A stretch of DNA of 64,000 nucleotides from Shewanella ulleungensis (GTDB taxonomy: Bacteria > Pseudomonadota > Gammaproteobacteria > Enterobacterales > Shewanellaceae): assembly GCF_014648315.1 (NCBI RefSeq), contig NZ_BMQW01000003.1:1-64000 (forward strand). Reading direction: 5' to 3'. The first letter of the stretch is position 1; each line of letters begins with the position of its first letter. The translations under genes and the position numbers were made by a program. Positions 48,772-57,731 of the stretch are shown here, piece by piece. The notes under the pieces are model-generated. The model was not told the origin of the DNA, did no database searches, and saw nothing but the letters and a program-made list of their open reading frames with translations.

Positions 48772-49254
48772 TTAAGCTGTTTGAGTGTCTAGCACTTTAA
48801 TGTTTGGAAACCCAGTAGTTTGGGTGTCTAGAACTTTAATGTTTGGAAAGCCAGCAGTTTGGGTATCTAGAACTTTAATGTTTGGAAAGCCAGCAGTTTG
48901 GGTATCTAGGACTTTAATGTTTGGAAAGCCAGCAGTTTGGGTATCTAGAACTTTAATGTTTGGAAAGCCAGCAGTTTGGGTATCTAGAACTTTAATGTTT
49001 GGAAAGCCAGCAGTTTGGGTATCTAGAACTTTAATGTTTGGAAAGCCAGCAATTTGGGTATCTAGAACTTTAATGTTTGGAAAGCCAGCAGTTTGGGTGT
49101 CAAGTACTTTAATGTTTGGAAAGCCAGCTGTTTGGGTATCTAGAACTTTAATGTTTGGAAAACCGGTAATTTCAACATTATCGTTCATTGCGAAATTACC
49201 AACAGATAAAGTCGATATCACAGCTAGTGCAATTATTCCTTTGTTCATTTTCAT
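48772..49254 (-). CDS. Exported protein of ten 13-residue tandem repeats
   Basis: A 160-residue protein. Residues 1-22 look like a signal peptide (MKMNKGIIALAVISTLSVGNFA), though the cut site is not textbook. Residues 30-159 are ten near-identical units AGFPNIKVLDTQT with only T-for-A at the first position of units 1 and 10 and one Ile for Thr. No Cys is present; each unit has one Lys and one Asp, so the mature protein is close to neutral. An ATG two codons later (MNKG) has better spacing to GAGAG. The gene lies on the same strand as the GGDEF-EAL receptor 102 bases upstream and the 38-residue gene downstream. No known family is recognised. Confidence 0.7.
   Translation of the reverse strand: MKMNKGIIALAVISTLSVGNFAMNDNVEITGFPNIKVLDTQTAGFPNIKVLDTQTAGFPNIKVLDTQIAGFPNIKVLDTQTAGFPNIKVLDTQTAGFPNIKVLDTQTAGFPNIKVLDTQTAGFPNIKVLDTQTAGFPNIKVLDTQTTGFPNIKVLDTQTA
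48778..49167. repeat. 39-bp coding tandem repeat, ten copies
   Basis: The array is 390 bases, exactly ten units of 39, with no spacers. Inner copies are almost identical at DNA level, down to TCTAGA sites in most units. The terminal copies carry more silent changes (GTACTTGACACC near the upstream end, GTGCTAGACACT at the last). Homogenised centre and diverged ends are typical of slippage or unequal crossing-over, so copy number is probably variable. Confidence 0.95.
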
Positions 49255-49272
49255 TCTCTCTTATTTATTATT

Positions 49273-49344
49273 CAAGCTCAGGGTTTAATATCAATATTAT
49301 TTTGACTACTGAGCTTGTACTAGCATTTAGCATGCCAAATGCTA
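49273..49344. promoter_or_regulatory. Two inverted repeats between the GGDEF-EAL gene and the repeat-protein gene
   Basis: CAAGCTCAG (49273-49281) pairs with CTGAGCTTG (49309-49317), and TAGCATTT (49321-49328) pairs with AAATGCTA (49337-49344). The intergenic gap is only 101 bases. No T run follows, so these are more likely operator or leader structures than a terminator, but this is inference. Confidence 0.4.
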
Positions 49345-49355
49345 AAGAGAATGAT

Positions 49356-52300
49356 TTATTTTTTCATTTGTGTGAGGGTAAGCGTATCAAACTTGAGTTT
49401 GTCAGCTGTTAACATCAATTCAAAGTCTGCTTCTTTAATCGGTTTGCTGTAAATATAGCCTTGAATTTCTTCACAATTTAAAGCTTTTAGTATGTTGAGC
49501 TGCGCAGTTTGCTCTACACCTTCACCCACAACCGTTAAGCCCATATTGTGAGCAATGGTGATAATTGAATCGACCATTTTAAGGTCGCGATCGGACTTAT
49601 CGATATCATCAACAAACGTTTTATCAATTTTTAAACAATTAATCGGGAAGCGTTTTAAATACGATAATGATGAGTAACCAGTACCAAAATCATCAAGTGC
49701 CAAACTAACGCCCATTTTAGCCAGTTGCTGCATCACTTTTATGGCTTGTTCTGGGTTCTTGATCACTGTACCTTCGGTAATTTCTAACTCTAAATGCTTT
49801 GCAGGCAGTTTTGTGAGTCGTAAAATTGACTCTATGCGTTGTTGTAAGTCTATGAGTGCAAACTGCTTTGACGATAAATTGACAGCAACACGACCAGTAA
49901 ATAATCCGGACTCCAACCATTTTTGCGCGGCAAAACAGGCTTTGCGTAATACCACGTCACCAATTTCTACAATAAGACCATTTTCTTCTGCTAATGGAAT
50001 AAATTCATTGGGACCAATCAAACCGAGCGTTGGGTGATTTAAACGAACGAGCGCTTCCATGCCTGTGAGGCGATCTTTTTTTACATCAATTTTAGGTTGA
50101 TAGTACACCTCAAATAAGTCGTCTTTTAAGGCTTCTCTTATCAGGTTTTCAATTTCCAATTGACGCAAGGCATTTTGGTTTAGTGATTCTGAATAGAATT
50201 GATAACGATTGCCACCAGCTGATTTAGCATGATACATGGCGATATCGGCTTTACGCAGCAAGGCTTGCTCGTTTTGCTCATCTTCAGGATATAGCACAAT
50301 CCCAATACTGATCCCTAATACCAGTGATTCGTTGTTCAGGCTAAAAGCAGGCTTTAAACAATTAATCACTTGCGAAGCGATAGCGGCACATGAACCTATG
50401 TCTGGATGCTGGTCAACAAGCAGGGCAAATTCATCTCCCCCCAAACGATAAAGACTCGCATGCTTGGGAATGGCCAGTTTTATGCGTTCAGCTACGCCTA
50501 TTAATAAATCATCGCCGATTTGATGCCCTAAAGAATCATTAATGCGTTTAAAATTATCTAAATCTAGCACCATAAGAGTATGGTGAATGTCTTTTTTGAC
50601 CAGATTACTTAAAGTAACTTGTAAGCTCGAGCGGTTAGGCAACCCTGTTAGCAAGTCATTGTTGGTTAGCTTTCTAAGTTCTTCTTCTTGTTGCTTACGG
50701 CGGGTAATGTCTGAGAATACTCCCACATAATGACTCGTTTCGCCTTGCTCGTTGTAAATAGCATCAATGGTGAGCTCCATCAAGAAAAAATCATCTGTGC
50801 CTTTGCTCGCTTCTATTTCGCCACTCCAGCTGCCTTGTTGTTTTAGAATCGCTCGAATTTGTTCCGAATAACTGTCAGGGTAACGATTAAAACTCAGTGT
50901 TTCATTAAGGTATTTTTCTTGAGTTGATGCGGTTAGTTCACAACAAGCATCGTTGACTTCAACAAACTGGTATTTTTCGTTAAGGATGAACATACCCTCA
51001 GAAATATTTTCAATGGCACGAGCAAATAATCGCAGCTGTTCTTCTGCTTGCTTAATATTATTAATATCCTTAATTGTGCCAGTCATACGTAATGGTTGAT
51101 CTTTTTGGTCGCGCTCTACAATCTTAGCGCGGTCTAAAATCCATACCCATTGCTGGTTTCGCGCTTTAACGCGGTAAGCGATTTCGAAATGATCTGTTAA
51201 TGCATTAAAATGATCATTTAAAGCTTTAGTTACACGCTCTCGATCAAGTGGGTGGATATTGCTTTCTTCATCTGGATTCCCTGAACGGCGACCGTCTTGA
51301 GGGAAGTCTAATGAGCCCCATATGTTAGAACGATAAATTTTACCGCTTTCAATATCCCAGTCCCACATTTCATCGCCACTGCCCCACAAGGATAATTTTA
51401 AACGTTCTTCACTCAAGGCGATTTGTTTTTGTGTTTGACGGCGTCGATGAATGGTTCGGAAAATTAGAAATATAAAAAGAAATAAAATAACCGTATAAAT
51501 ACCAATTGCTAAATTTGAAGACCACCATGGTGGCGTAATTTTAATTTTTAATGTTTTTATTTCAGTTTTTTGATTGTTGAGTAGGTCTACCCCGTATACC
51601 TTGAATGTATAATTCCCTTTAGACAAATTTGTATAGGTTGCAGAGTTGTTTCCTTTTGATGAAAGCCAGTTGTTCTCTAAGTCTTCGAGGTAATAATAAA
51701 ACTCAACATTTTTATTAACTAAGCCATTGACATTGAATTTAATTTTAAATGGGTAGTCGGAGTGTTTGAGTGTTATTTCTTCAGTGTTGTTCAAAGTTTT
51801 TTTAAGAATGCCTTCCCTTGGTGTTACGATATTATTAAATAAATATAAGCTATTTAAGATTACTTTTTTTGTTTTTCTATTTTGTGAAATTGAGCTTATT
51901 ATTTTTTCAGGGTTTAAGATACTTAACCCTGTCGTTGAGCCTAAAAGTATGTTGTTGTCTAACATTAAGTTTGATTGGACATTATAATCATCTTCAACAC
52001 CATTGTGATTTTTTAATAATAATGTTTTACCTTCATATGTTATTGCTATCTCTCCACTAGAATTTGATGTTAAAATGTTATTGTTATTTATTAGTGAATA
52101 TATAAGGTTTTTGTTATCAGATACTTTTTGTATAATCGAAGTTTTAATGTTTATTTTATATAAAGATGTTCTTCCTCCGAAAAATATATTTTCGCCTACG
52201 AGCATTAAATTAATCGAAAAGTCAGAGTTGAATACATTTTTTGAAATTCCATTTTCATAAACTAATATCCCACTCTGGGACGCGATCCATAGCTTACCAT

Positions 52301-53666
52301 CAACTGTTAAAGTATCATGGATAGGATAGTTTGCTTTTGTTTCTATAGTTTTTACTATTTTATTTTTATCAATAAATAATATTTTTCCATCAAATGTTCC
52401 AGCAATAAATTTATTTTTATCGTAATTTTTTAAGTGAGTTATATGATCATTAGTAAGTTTTTCTTTTTTATTATTATCTAGGTTTATTGATGTTAATTCA
52501 TTGTTACTGCCTACATATAGCCACTCATCTGATGATGCAATTAATTTATATCCTTCAGTTAGACTTATATCTATTATTTTTCTATTTTTTAAGGATAAAG
52601 AGTACGTTGATATATAACTGTTGTCACTAGCAATAAATATTGTTGAGGAGTTTTTAGAGATTGACCAAATGTTTTTCTCTATAATATTTATTTTTTTTAC
52701 ATAATTACTGTCTTCTTTTATTGAAAAAAAACCTTTGTCGAGGTCTGAAATGTATATATTGTTTTTATCAGCTTGAATATACATGTTCTTAAAGTTTAAT
52801 GATACTTCACTTATTGTACCTAGTTCTTTAAGTGATATGAAATCTTTTGTTTTATAGAGACTGTTGTCAATAAGTATAGTAAAAAGCCCGTTATAATCTG
52901 TGTTTTGTGATATGCTTTTAATTACAAGTTTGCTGAATTTAATTGATGTTTCATTTTTTACTATATATATTCCAGTATCACGTATTGAGAAAATTTCACC
53001 TTTTACTTTTATTAGATCCCTTGATTTCTCGCTAACTACTTTGTATTCTTTGTTATTGAATTTAAATATCGTTCCATCATAGTTTCTAATAAAAATGTTG
53101 TCGTTTAAAATTGTTATTTTTTTTATTTCTTTTATATCTTCGTTGTAATTATCTAATATTACTTCGTCCGATTTCTTGTCAATTATAATAAACCTGTTAT
53201 TTAACCCAATTGTGATTTTATCACTTAGTTCGTTTAATGACCAAATTGGTTCGTTTTTTATGCTGTCACCGAACTTAGGTGTAATAAAGCTATCTAGTTC
53301 AGGGTTATATCGGACTAGTCCTTTGTCTGTGCCAATTAAGATGTCTCCGGCATCTGTTATTAATATATTTCTAATAAACGAACTAGGTAGGCCTGAATTA
53401 TTTTCATTTGCAAAATATTGCTTAAATTCATTGCCATCAAATCGATTAAGACCATTTAAGGTTCCAACCCAGACAAATCCTTCATTATCTTCAGCTATAC
53501 TAGTCACTGTTCCTTGGGATAATCCATCTTTAACAGTGTATGAATCGTAGTTAAGGGAAATGTCAAAATCTGAACTATTAAACTTCGAGTCAGCTATTGC
53601 TGCAAGCTCAGGTGAACTAAAAATAGTCAAGACCGTAATTAACGTAAGTAGTAAAATTCTAGGCAT
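49356..53666 (-). CDS. Propeller-Y_Y_Y sensor with PAS, GGDEF and EAL domains
   Basis: About 1436 residues. The start is set at the ATG giving signal peptide MPRILLLTLITVLTIFSSPE; the frame is open 29 codons further. Order: signal peptide; two-component-regulator propeller repeats (GLSQGTVTSIAEDNEGFVWVG, LPSSFIRNILI) over about 650 residues; Y_Y_Y domain (FYYYLEDLENNWLSS, YTFKVYGVD); membrane helix near 720-740; two PAS/PAC modules; GGDEF near 1075 (RLGGDEFALL); EAL near 1205 (GMEALVRLNHP), with ITEGTVI, LALDDFGTGYSSL, LKIDKTF and GEGVEQ. Both catalytic domains look intact. The sensor half is far richer in AT, Asn, Lys and Ile than the rest. It should sense a periplasmic ligand and alter c-di-GMP. 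Confidence 0.92.
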   Translation of the reverse strand: MPRILLLTLITVLTIFSSPELAAIADSKFNSSDFDISLNYDSYTVKDGLSQGTVTSIAEDNEGFVWVGTLNGLNRFDGNEFKQYFANENNSGLPSSFIRNILITDAGDILIGTDKGLVRYNPELDSFITPKFGDSIKNEPIWSLNELSDKITIGLNNRFIIIDKKSDEVILDNYNEDIKEIKKITILNDNIFIRNYDGTIFKFNNKEYKVVSEKSRDLIKVKGEIFSIRDTGIYIVKNETSIKFSKLVIKSISQNTDYNGLFTILIDNSLYKTKDFISLKELGTISEVSLNFKNMYIQADKNNIYISDLDKGFFSIKEDSNYVKKINIIEKNIWSISKNSSTIFIASDNSYISTYSLSLKNRKIIDISLTEGYKLIASSDEWLYVGSNNELTSINLDNNKKEKLTNDHITHLKNYDKNKFIAGTFDGKILFIDKNKIVKTIETKANYPIHDTLTVDGKLWIASQSGILVYENGISKNVFNSDFSINLMLVGENIFFGGRTSLYKINIKTSIIQKVSDNKNLIYSLINNNNILTSNSSGEIAITYEGKTLLLKNHNGVEDDYNVQSNLMLDNNILLGSTTGLSILNPEKIISSISQNRKTKKVILNSLYLFNNIVTPREGILKKTLNNTEEITLKHSDYPFKIKFNVNGLVNKNVEFYYYLEDLENNWLSSKGNNSATYTNLSKGNYTFKVYGVDLLNNQKTEIKTLKIKITPPWWSSNLAIGIYTVILFLFIFLIFRTIHRRRQTQKQIALSEERLKLSLWGSGDEMWDWDIESGKIYRSNIWGSLDFPQDGRRSGNPDEESNIHPLDRERVTKALNDHFNALTDHFEIAYRVKARNQQWVWILDRAKIVERDQKDQPLRMTGTIKDINNIKQAEEQLRLFARAIENISEGMFILNEKYQFVEVNDACCELTASTQEKYLNETLSFNRYPDSYSEQIRAILKQQGSWSGEIEASKGTDDFFLMELTIDAIYNEQGETSHYVGVFSDITRRKQQEEELRKLTNNDLLTGLPNRSSLQVTLSNLVKKDIHHTLMVLDLDNFKRINDSLGHQIGDDLLIGVAERIKLAIPKHASLYRLGGDEFALLVDQHPDIGSCAAIASQVINCLKPAFSLNNESLVLGISIGIVLYPEDEQNEQALLRKADIAMYHAKSAGGNRYQFYSESLNQNALRQLEIENLIREALKDDLFEVYYQPKIDVKKDRLTGMEALVRLNHPTLGLIGPNEFIPLAEENGLIVEIGDVVLRKACFAAQKWLESGLFTGRVAVNLSSKQFALIDLQQRIESILRLTKLPAKHLELEITEGTVIKNPEQAIKVMQQLAKMGVSLALDDFGTGYSSLSYLKRFPINCLKIDKTFVDDIDKSDRDLKMVDSIITIAHNMGLTVVGEGVEQTAQLNILKALNCEEIQGYIYSKPIKEADFELMLTADKLKFDTLTLTQMKK

Positions 53667-53753
53667 AATTGTTATTTTTGTTCTCAGTCGATGCCGCAAT
53701 AAAATAGCATAATTGTCTACTTTTTCAGAAACCTGCGTGTTTGTCAAAAGCAT

Positions 53754-54132
53754 GTTAACAAAAAAAACGAGATTGGTAGATTATTGAGCAATTATTCTAA
53801 ATAAGATGGTGTAGAGTTACTTTTTTATCAATAACTTAAGTCGTACTAAAGTTTTATAGGGCACGCAATTCAGTAAGTTGCGTTTACACTCTTTACATTT
53901 AAGTGTTTCATTGCTCAGGTAATACAGAGTGTTAATAACAGTCTGTCCTCCTGTTTGACTAAAAAGTAATCTGCTTAGCAATTTCATAATTTTAGACTGT
54001 CGATTTGAACTGAGATTGAGTGCTTGTTTTATTCTTTAATATATTAAGCACACTTAAATGATATGTATTCGCCCAGTGTTAAGTACCCATTATTGACTAG
54101 TTAAACTGAGCGTTTACGTGCAAATTTATCGA
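53754..54132. other. Intergenic stretch upstream of the large receptor gene
   Basis: About 380 AT-rich bases between two minus-strand genes, holding the receptor's promoter and the 3' flank of the M16 peptidase gene. No gene, strong terminator or known RNA is seen. Confidence 0.5.
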
Positions 54133-56922
54133 TTAAAATTGAAACTTATCGGCCTGTTCTTTAAAGGCTTTCAAATCGACAATCATGTTATCAGATCGAA
54201 GACTGGCTTGGCTGTGATGTTGTTCACCACAACTGAATAATACTAAGCGATCACAGTCTTTACTGCGCATATGAGCCACCATAAATTTGATTAAATCGGC
54301 TCTGGTGAGCTTCATGACTTCAGCAACCACAGCTTCTCGTTGGTTAAATTGATAATCTCGATTCCCTAGACTCACCCAATAACGCTGACTGCGGGTTTTT
54401 AAATTGGTGTCATTTTCCATTATTTGGCTAATCATACCTTGTTTAGTGCTTTCCCACTGCTCGTTGGTTATCTGCATCACGGCATAGTTAAAATCTGCGA
54501 TAAACTCATCTATGGCTTCAAGTAATTGTCTGGGGCCAGTAGTAGGGGATTGCACATAAAAAATAATCCCAGGGTGTCGATTTAATGGTAAGTAACCAGT
54601 ACCCACCATATAGCCGAGTTGTTGCTTCGTGCGTAACTCATGAAAGAATGTTGAGGACATTGTGTGATTTAGTAAACTAAATAACGCCATACGTTCTGGT
54701 GTTGCTGCCCTAGATTGATAATACACAATGATGGCGCTGTCTTGATGGGCAATGTTTTTTTCTCGTAATAACGAGCCTCTTTTGTCTAAATTAACTAATT
54801 CCCTAGAAGACTCGGCACTGGGTTTAGTAACTAATGACAACAAGTGCTGTAATCGCTTACCTAAATTTTGTGTCTCGTGTTCTAACCAATCGCCATAGAC
54901 TAATCCTTCAAGATAGACTTTTTTGTAGAATGCACTGACATGGTTATGTAAATCTTCTAAGCTGAGCACGGCTAATTCTTCTGCCATTCTTGCTGGTTCA
55001 AAGCTTCTTTTTTGAAGTGTTACCGTGAGGCTAGTAAATAATTGTGATATCGGCTTGGCTTGGGCGACGTTATTCCAGCTACGTAAAATTTGTTTTTTGA
55101 TCATGTCAAAGCGCTGTTCGGTAAAATTACGTTCGCGCGCTTTGTTGATAATTAGCGTTAACAGCTTTTCTTGATTCCCAGTAAAGCCTGTGAGGTGCAG
55201 GGTTATTCCACCTTGATGTGGGTATATATTGTAATTAAGTCCTGCAACTTCAGCTTGATAAGTTGGCTCTGTTAAATAGTCGATGAGCATTTCAACATAA
55301 AGACGTGTCAATGCTGCTTGTCTGGGTGTTGAGCTGGCTTGATCTGAGTCTAGTGATAGATACAGATGGCCTTTCGGCACATTAAATTCATCATCCTTTT
55401 TGTGCCATATCCGATAGCCTTCACCTTCGGCGACAATCTTAGGCACTATGGTATTACTTTTATCGGATCTCGCTTGTGGATTAGCGACAATAAATGGATT
55501 TTTTTCAGGCAACTTAAGCGCCGACCTTGTCGTTACTGAGGCCCACCTTTCGAGCTGTTCAGCAGCTAATGGACTGACTTTATAAGGAGTGTCGTACCAC
55601 GCAGCTTGTTTTTCTACTTGTGATTCTTTGGCTACGGTCATCAAGCGCATGTTATCTGCAGACATCATCGATAATAGCAGTTTGGTTTCATGGTCCAACA
55701 TTTCATCCATTCGATAGTCACCGTAAATAATATCTTCGATGTCGTAATGATGCATGTTGATGCTGAGATGACTGGCTAAATCTAGGGTTTTGATTTGCTC
55801 TTGAAATCGAAATGCCGTGTCTAATAAGCTGGCACGTTCTTGGTATCGCCATGCAACTAAACCATGTTGTTTGATGAGTTCGATATATTCAAACACGCAA
55901 GTGACCACTTCTTCTAAATCCGCGAACCCTTTATCTGTGAGTTGAATACTGATTGAATAATCTTTGAAGTTATAACCATTAACTCCACCACCAGCAGATA
56001 AATTATTGGCTAGTCCCTGTAGTTTTAAATACGACAACAAACTGCCAGGACTTTCATTGCCAAGTAGGTGGCTGATAAAAGTAAGAGGTTTACGTTTGTA
56101 AAATTGATCTATTTCAGGAAGTGTAAAACAGATGCTCACACGTTTTTGATCTTTGAGCGGCACAATTTGAATGTGTTTTTGTTGTTGTTCTTTATTCAAT
56201 AGGGCTTCTAACGGATAGTGTTTACTTACATTTCTGTTTTGGATGCCTGAAAAGTATTGCTTAACAATAACTTCTAGTTCAGCAATTGGCCTCGGAGCAA
56301 CAACGCAAAGCGTCATGATGTTGGCGCTGTAGTGCTGCTGGTAAAATGTTAATAGCTCTTCGCGAATATCTGCTTGTTTACCCGCTAGAGTGGCCAAATT
56401 ACCTACTGAAAACTTTGAAAATGGATGCCTTGGGTTAACCGTTTCTTTTTGTACCTGGTAAACACGGCGAATATCATCTTTGAGCTTTAGGCTAAATTCA
56501 GACTCAATAGCCTGTCTTTCCCGGTCGACTAACTCTAAATCAAATTTAGGTGCGATAAAAAACTGGCTAAAACGGTCTAGTGAGCCTTCTAAAGCGTCGG
56601 CATTAATGCTGTAAAAAAAGTTTGTTTGTTCTGTGCCTGTCCATGCATTGTTATTACCGCCATGCTGATTAATGTAAGCATGGTACTCACCTGAATCCGG
56701 GTATTTTTCGGTACCTAGAAACAACATGTGTTCAAGAAAGTGTGCCATCCCTGGTCGTTCGACGGGATCGTCAAAATGCCCAACGCTGACGGCCATTGAT
56801 GCTGCGGCTTGGTTTGATTGCATATCTTCAACCAAAAGCACTCGTAACTGATTGCTTAACACTCGATATTGATATTGACGATGATCATTTTGGCTTTTAT
56901 AAACTGCTGGATAATCAGGCAA
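54133..56922 (-). CDS. M16 family zinc metallopeptidase (pitrilysin/insulinase-like)
   Basis: A 929-residue inverzincin with zinc motif HFLEH (His61, Glu64, His65) in MAHFLEHMLFLGTEKYPD and the downstream glutamate region RERQAIESEF. The order of four M16 domains, with NNAWTGTEQTNFFYSI after the first motif and LRTKQQLGYMVGTGY near the C-terminus, fits protease III/insulinase. Unlike E. coli PtrA there is no signal peptide, so it is probably cytoplasmic and degrades peptides. The start is TTG at 56922, seven bases after GGAG. Confidence 0.92.
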   Translation of the reverse strand: MPDYPAVYKSQNDHRQYQYRVLSNQLRVLLVEDMQSNQAAASMAVSVGHFDDPVERPGMAHFLEHMLFLGTEKYPDSGEYHAYINQHGGNNNAWTGTEQTNFFYSINADALEGSLDRFSQFFIAPKFDLELVDRERQAIESEFSLKLKDDIRRVYQVQKETVNPRHPFSKFSVGNLATLAGKQADIREELLTFYQQHYSANIMTLCVVAPRPIAELEVIVKQYFSGIQNRNVSKHYPLEALLNKEQQQKHIQIVPLKDQKRVSICFTLPEIDQFYKRKPLTFISHLLGNESPGSLLSYLKLQGLANNLSAGGGVNGYNFKDYSISIQLTDKGFADLEEVVTCVFEYIELIKQHGLVAWRYQERASLLDTAFRFQEQIKTLDLASHLSINMHHYDIEDIIYGDYRMDEMLDHETKLLLSMMSADNMRLMTVAKESQVEKQAAWYDTPYKVSPLAAEQLERWASVTTRSALKLPEKNPFIVANPQARSDKSNTIVPKIVAEGEGYRIWHKKDDEFNVPKGHLYLSLDSDQASSTPRQAALTRLYVEMLIDYLTEPTYQAEVAGLNYNIYPHQGGITLHLTGFTGNQEKLLTLIINKARERNFTEQRFDMIKKQILRSWNNVAQAKPISQLFTSLTVTLQKRSFEPARMAEELAVLSLEDLHNHVSAFYKKVYLEGLVYGDWLEHETQNLGKRLQHLLSLVTKPSAESSRELVNLDKRGSLLREKNIAHQDSAIIVYYQSRAATPERMALFSLLNHTMSSTFFHELRTKQQLGYMVGTGYLPLNRHPGIIFYVQSPTTGPRQLLEAIDEFIADFNYAVMQITNEQWESTKQGMISQIMENDTNLKTRSQRYWVSLGNRDYQFNQREAVVAEVMKLTRADLIKFMVAHMRSKDCDRLVLFSCGEQHHSQASLRSDNMIVDLKAFKEQADKFQF

Positions 56923-57111
56923 AAGGAGGCTCCAGAAAACATAACTTGTTATATATTGATCTTCTTATGAGTTTTTAGCAAATAGCCGAGGCAAGTTTTA
57001 TGCTTTTATCGACTAAAGTTTAGCTAAATATCGGCGATAGTAGGGTATGTTGTTACGCTATTTAGCGCTACAATTGACTCAGAATGATAATAAAAACATC
57101 TAGAGAGAAGT

Positions 57112-57585
57112 ATGCAGCTATTTTTGATGCGACATGGCGAAGCAAGTTTTGACGCACCGTCAGACAGAGAGCGTAAGTTAACTGAAATAGGCCGTATTCA
57201 TAGTGGATACATGGCCAATTGGTTAGTAAAAAATATTAGCCACTTTGATTTAGTGATTGTGAGTCCATATTTGCGTGCGCAGCAAACCTGGCAAGAAGTC
57301 AGTAAGCATTTACCCGATCCCCGCAAGCTCGTTGTGCTCGATGATGTAACGCCTTCTGGTGATGCTAAAAGAGCTGTAGATGTCGTGCTAGCTTACACAG
57401 AGCAATACAAAGCAGACAAAGTGTTAGTAATTGCTCACATGCCTATCTTAGGTTTTATGGTCAGTGAGTTAGTTGCTGGTATCGAGCCGCCATTATTTGC
57501 CACGTCTGCTATTGCTCAAATAGATAAACATATGGAGCAATGCAGTTTTGTTGCCATGACAGCCCCGCATCAAGTCGTGTCTTAA
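57112..57585 (+). CDS. sixA: Phosphohistidine phosphatase SixA
   Basis: A 157-residue histidine phosphatase with the catalytic RHG at residues 7-9 (MQLFLMRHGEAS), SPYLRAQQTW, and the second catalytic histidine in VLVIAHMPILG. In E. coli SixA dephosphorylates the phosphohistidine of ArcB and NPr (family knowledge). AGAGAAG precedes the ATG. It is monocistronic, divergent from the M16 gene and convergent with smrB. Confidence 0.9.
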   Translation: MQLFLMRHGEASFDAPSDRERKLTEIGRIHSGYMANWLVKNISHFDLVIVSPYLRAQQTWQEVSKHLPDPRKLVVLDDVTPSGDAKRAVDVVLAYTEQYKADKVLVIAHMPILGFMVSELVAGIEPPLFATSAIAQIDKHMEQCSFVAMTAPHQVVS

Positions 57586-57625
57586 TGGATCTATTTATTC
57601 GTCTTAAACATAATGTCTACACAAT

Positions 57626-57647
57626 AAGGTAAGTTGTTACTTACCTT
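57626..57647. terminator. Hairpin between sixA and smrB
   Basis: AAGGTAAGT and ACTTACCTT form a nine-base perfect stem with a four-base loop. The following T run is poor. It lies between the two convergent stop codons. Confidence 0.45.
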
Positions 57648-57731
57648 TGTTGCTAGGTATGATGCGACAATTTTCATTGTCCATACTTCTATTGTGTTCA
57701 ATTTAGCATCGATAAATCACATTAAATAAGG

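Noticed and set aside
48778..49167. CRISPR-like array
   Set aside because: The 39-base units are contiguous with no spacers and encode a conserved peptide in frame. No cas genes are nearby.
48785..49288. A 167-codon plus-strand open frame across the repeat array
   Set aside because: It is the antisense of the repeat gene. A 39-base unit stays open in any frame lacking a stop. It has no Shine-Dalgarno or signal peptide, while the minus strand has both and a coupled downstream gene.
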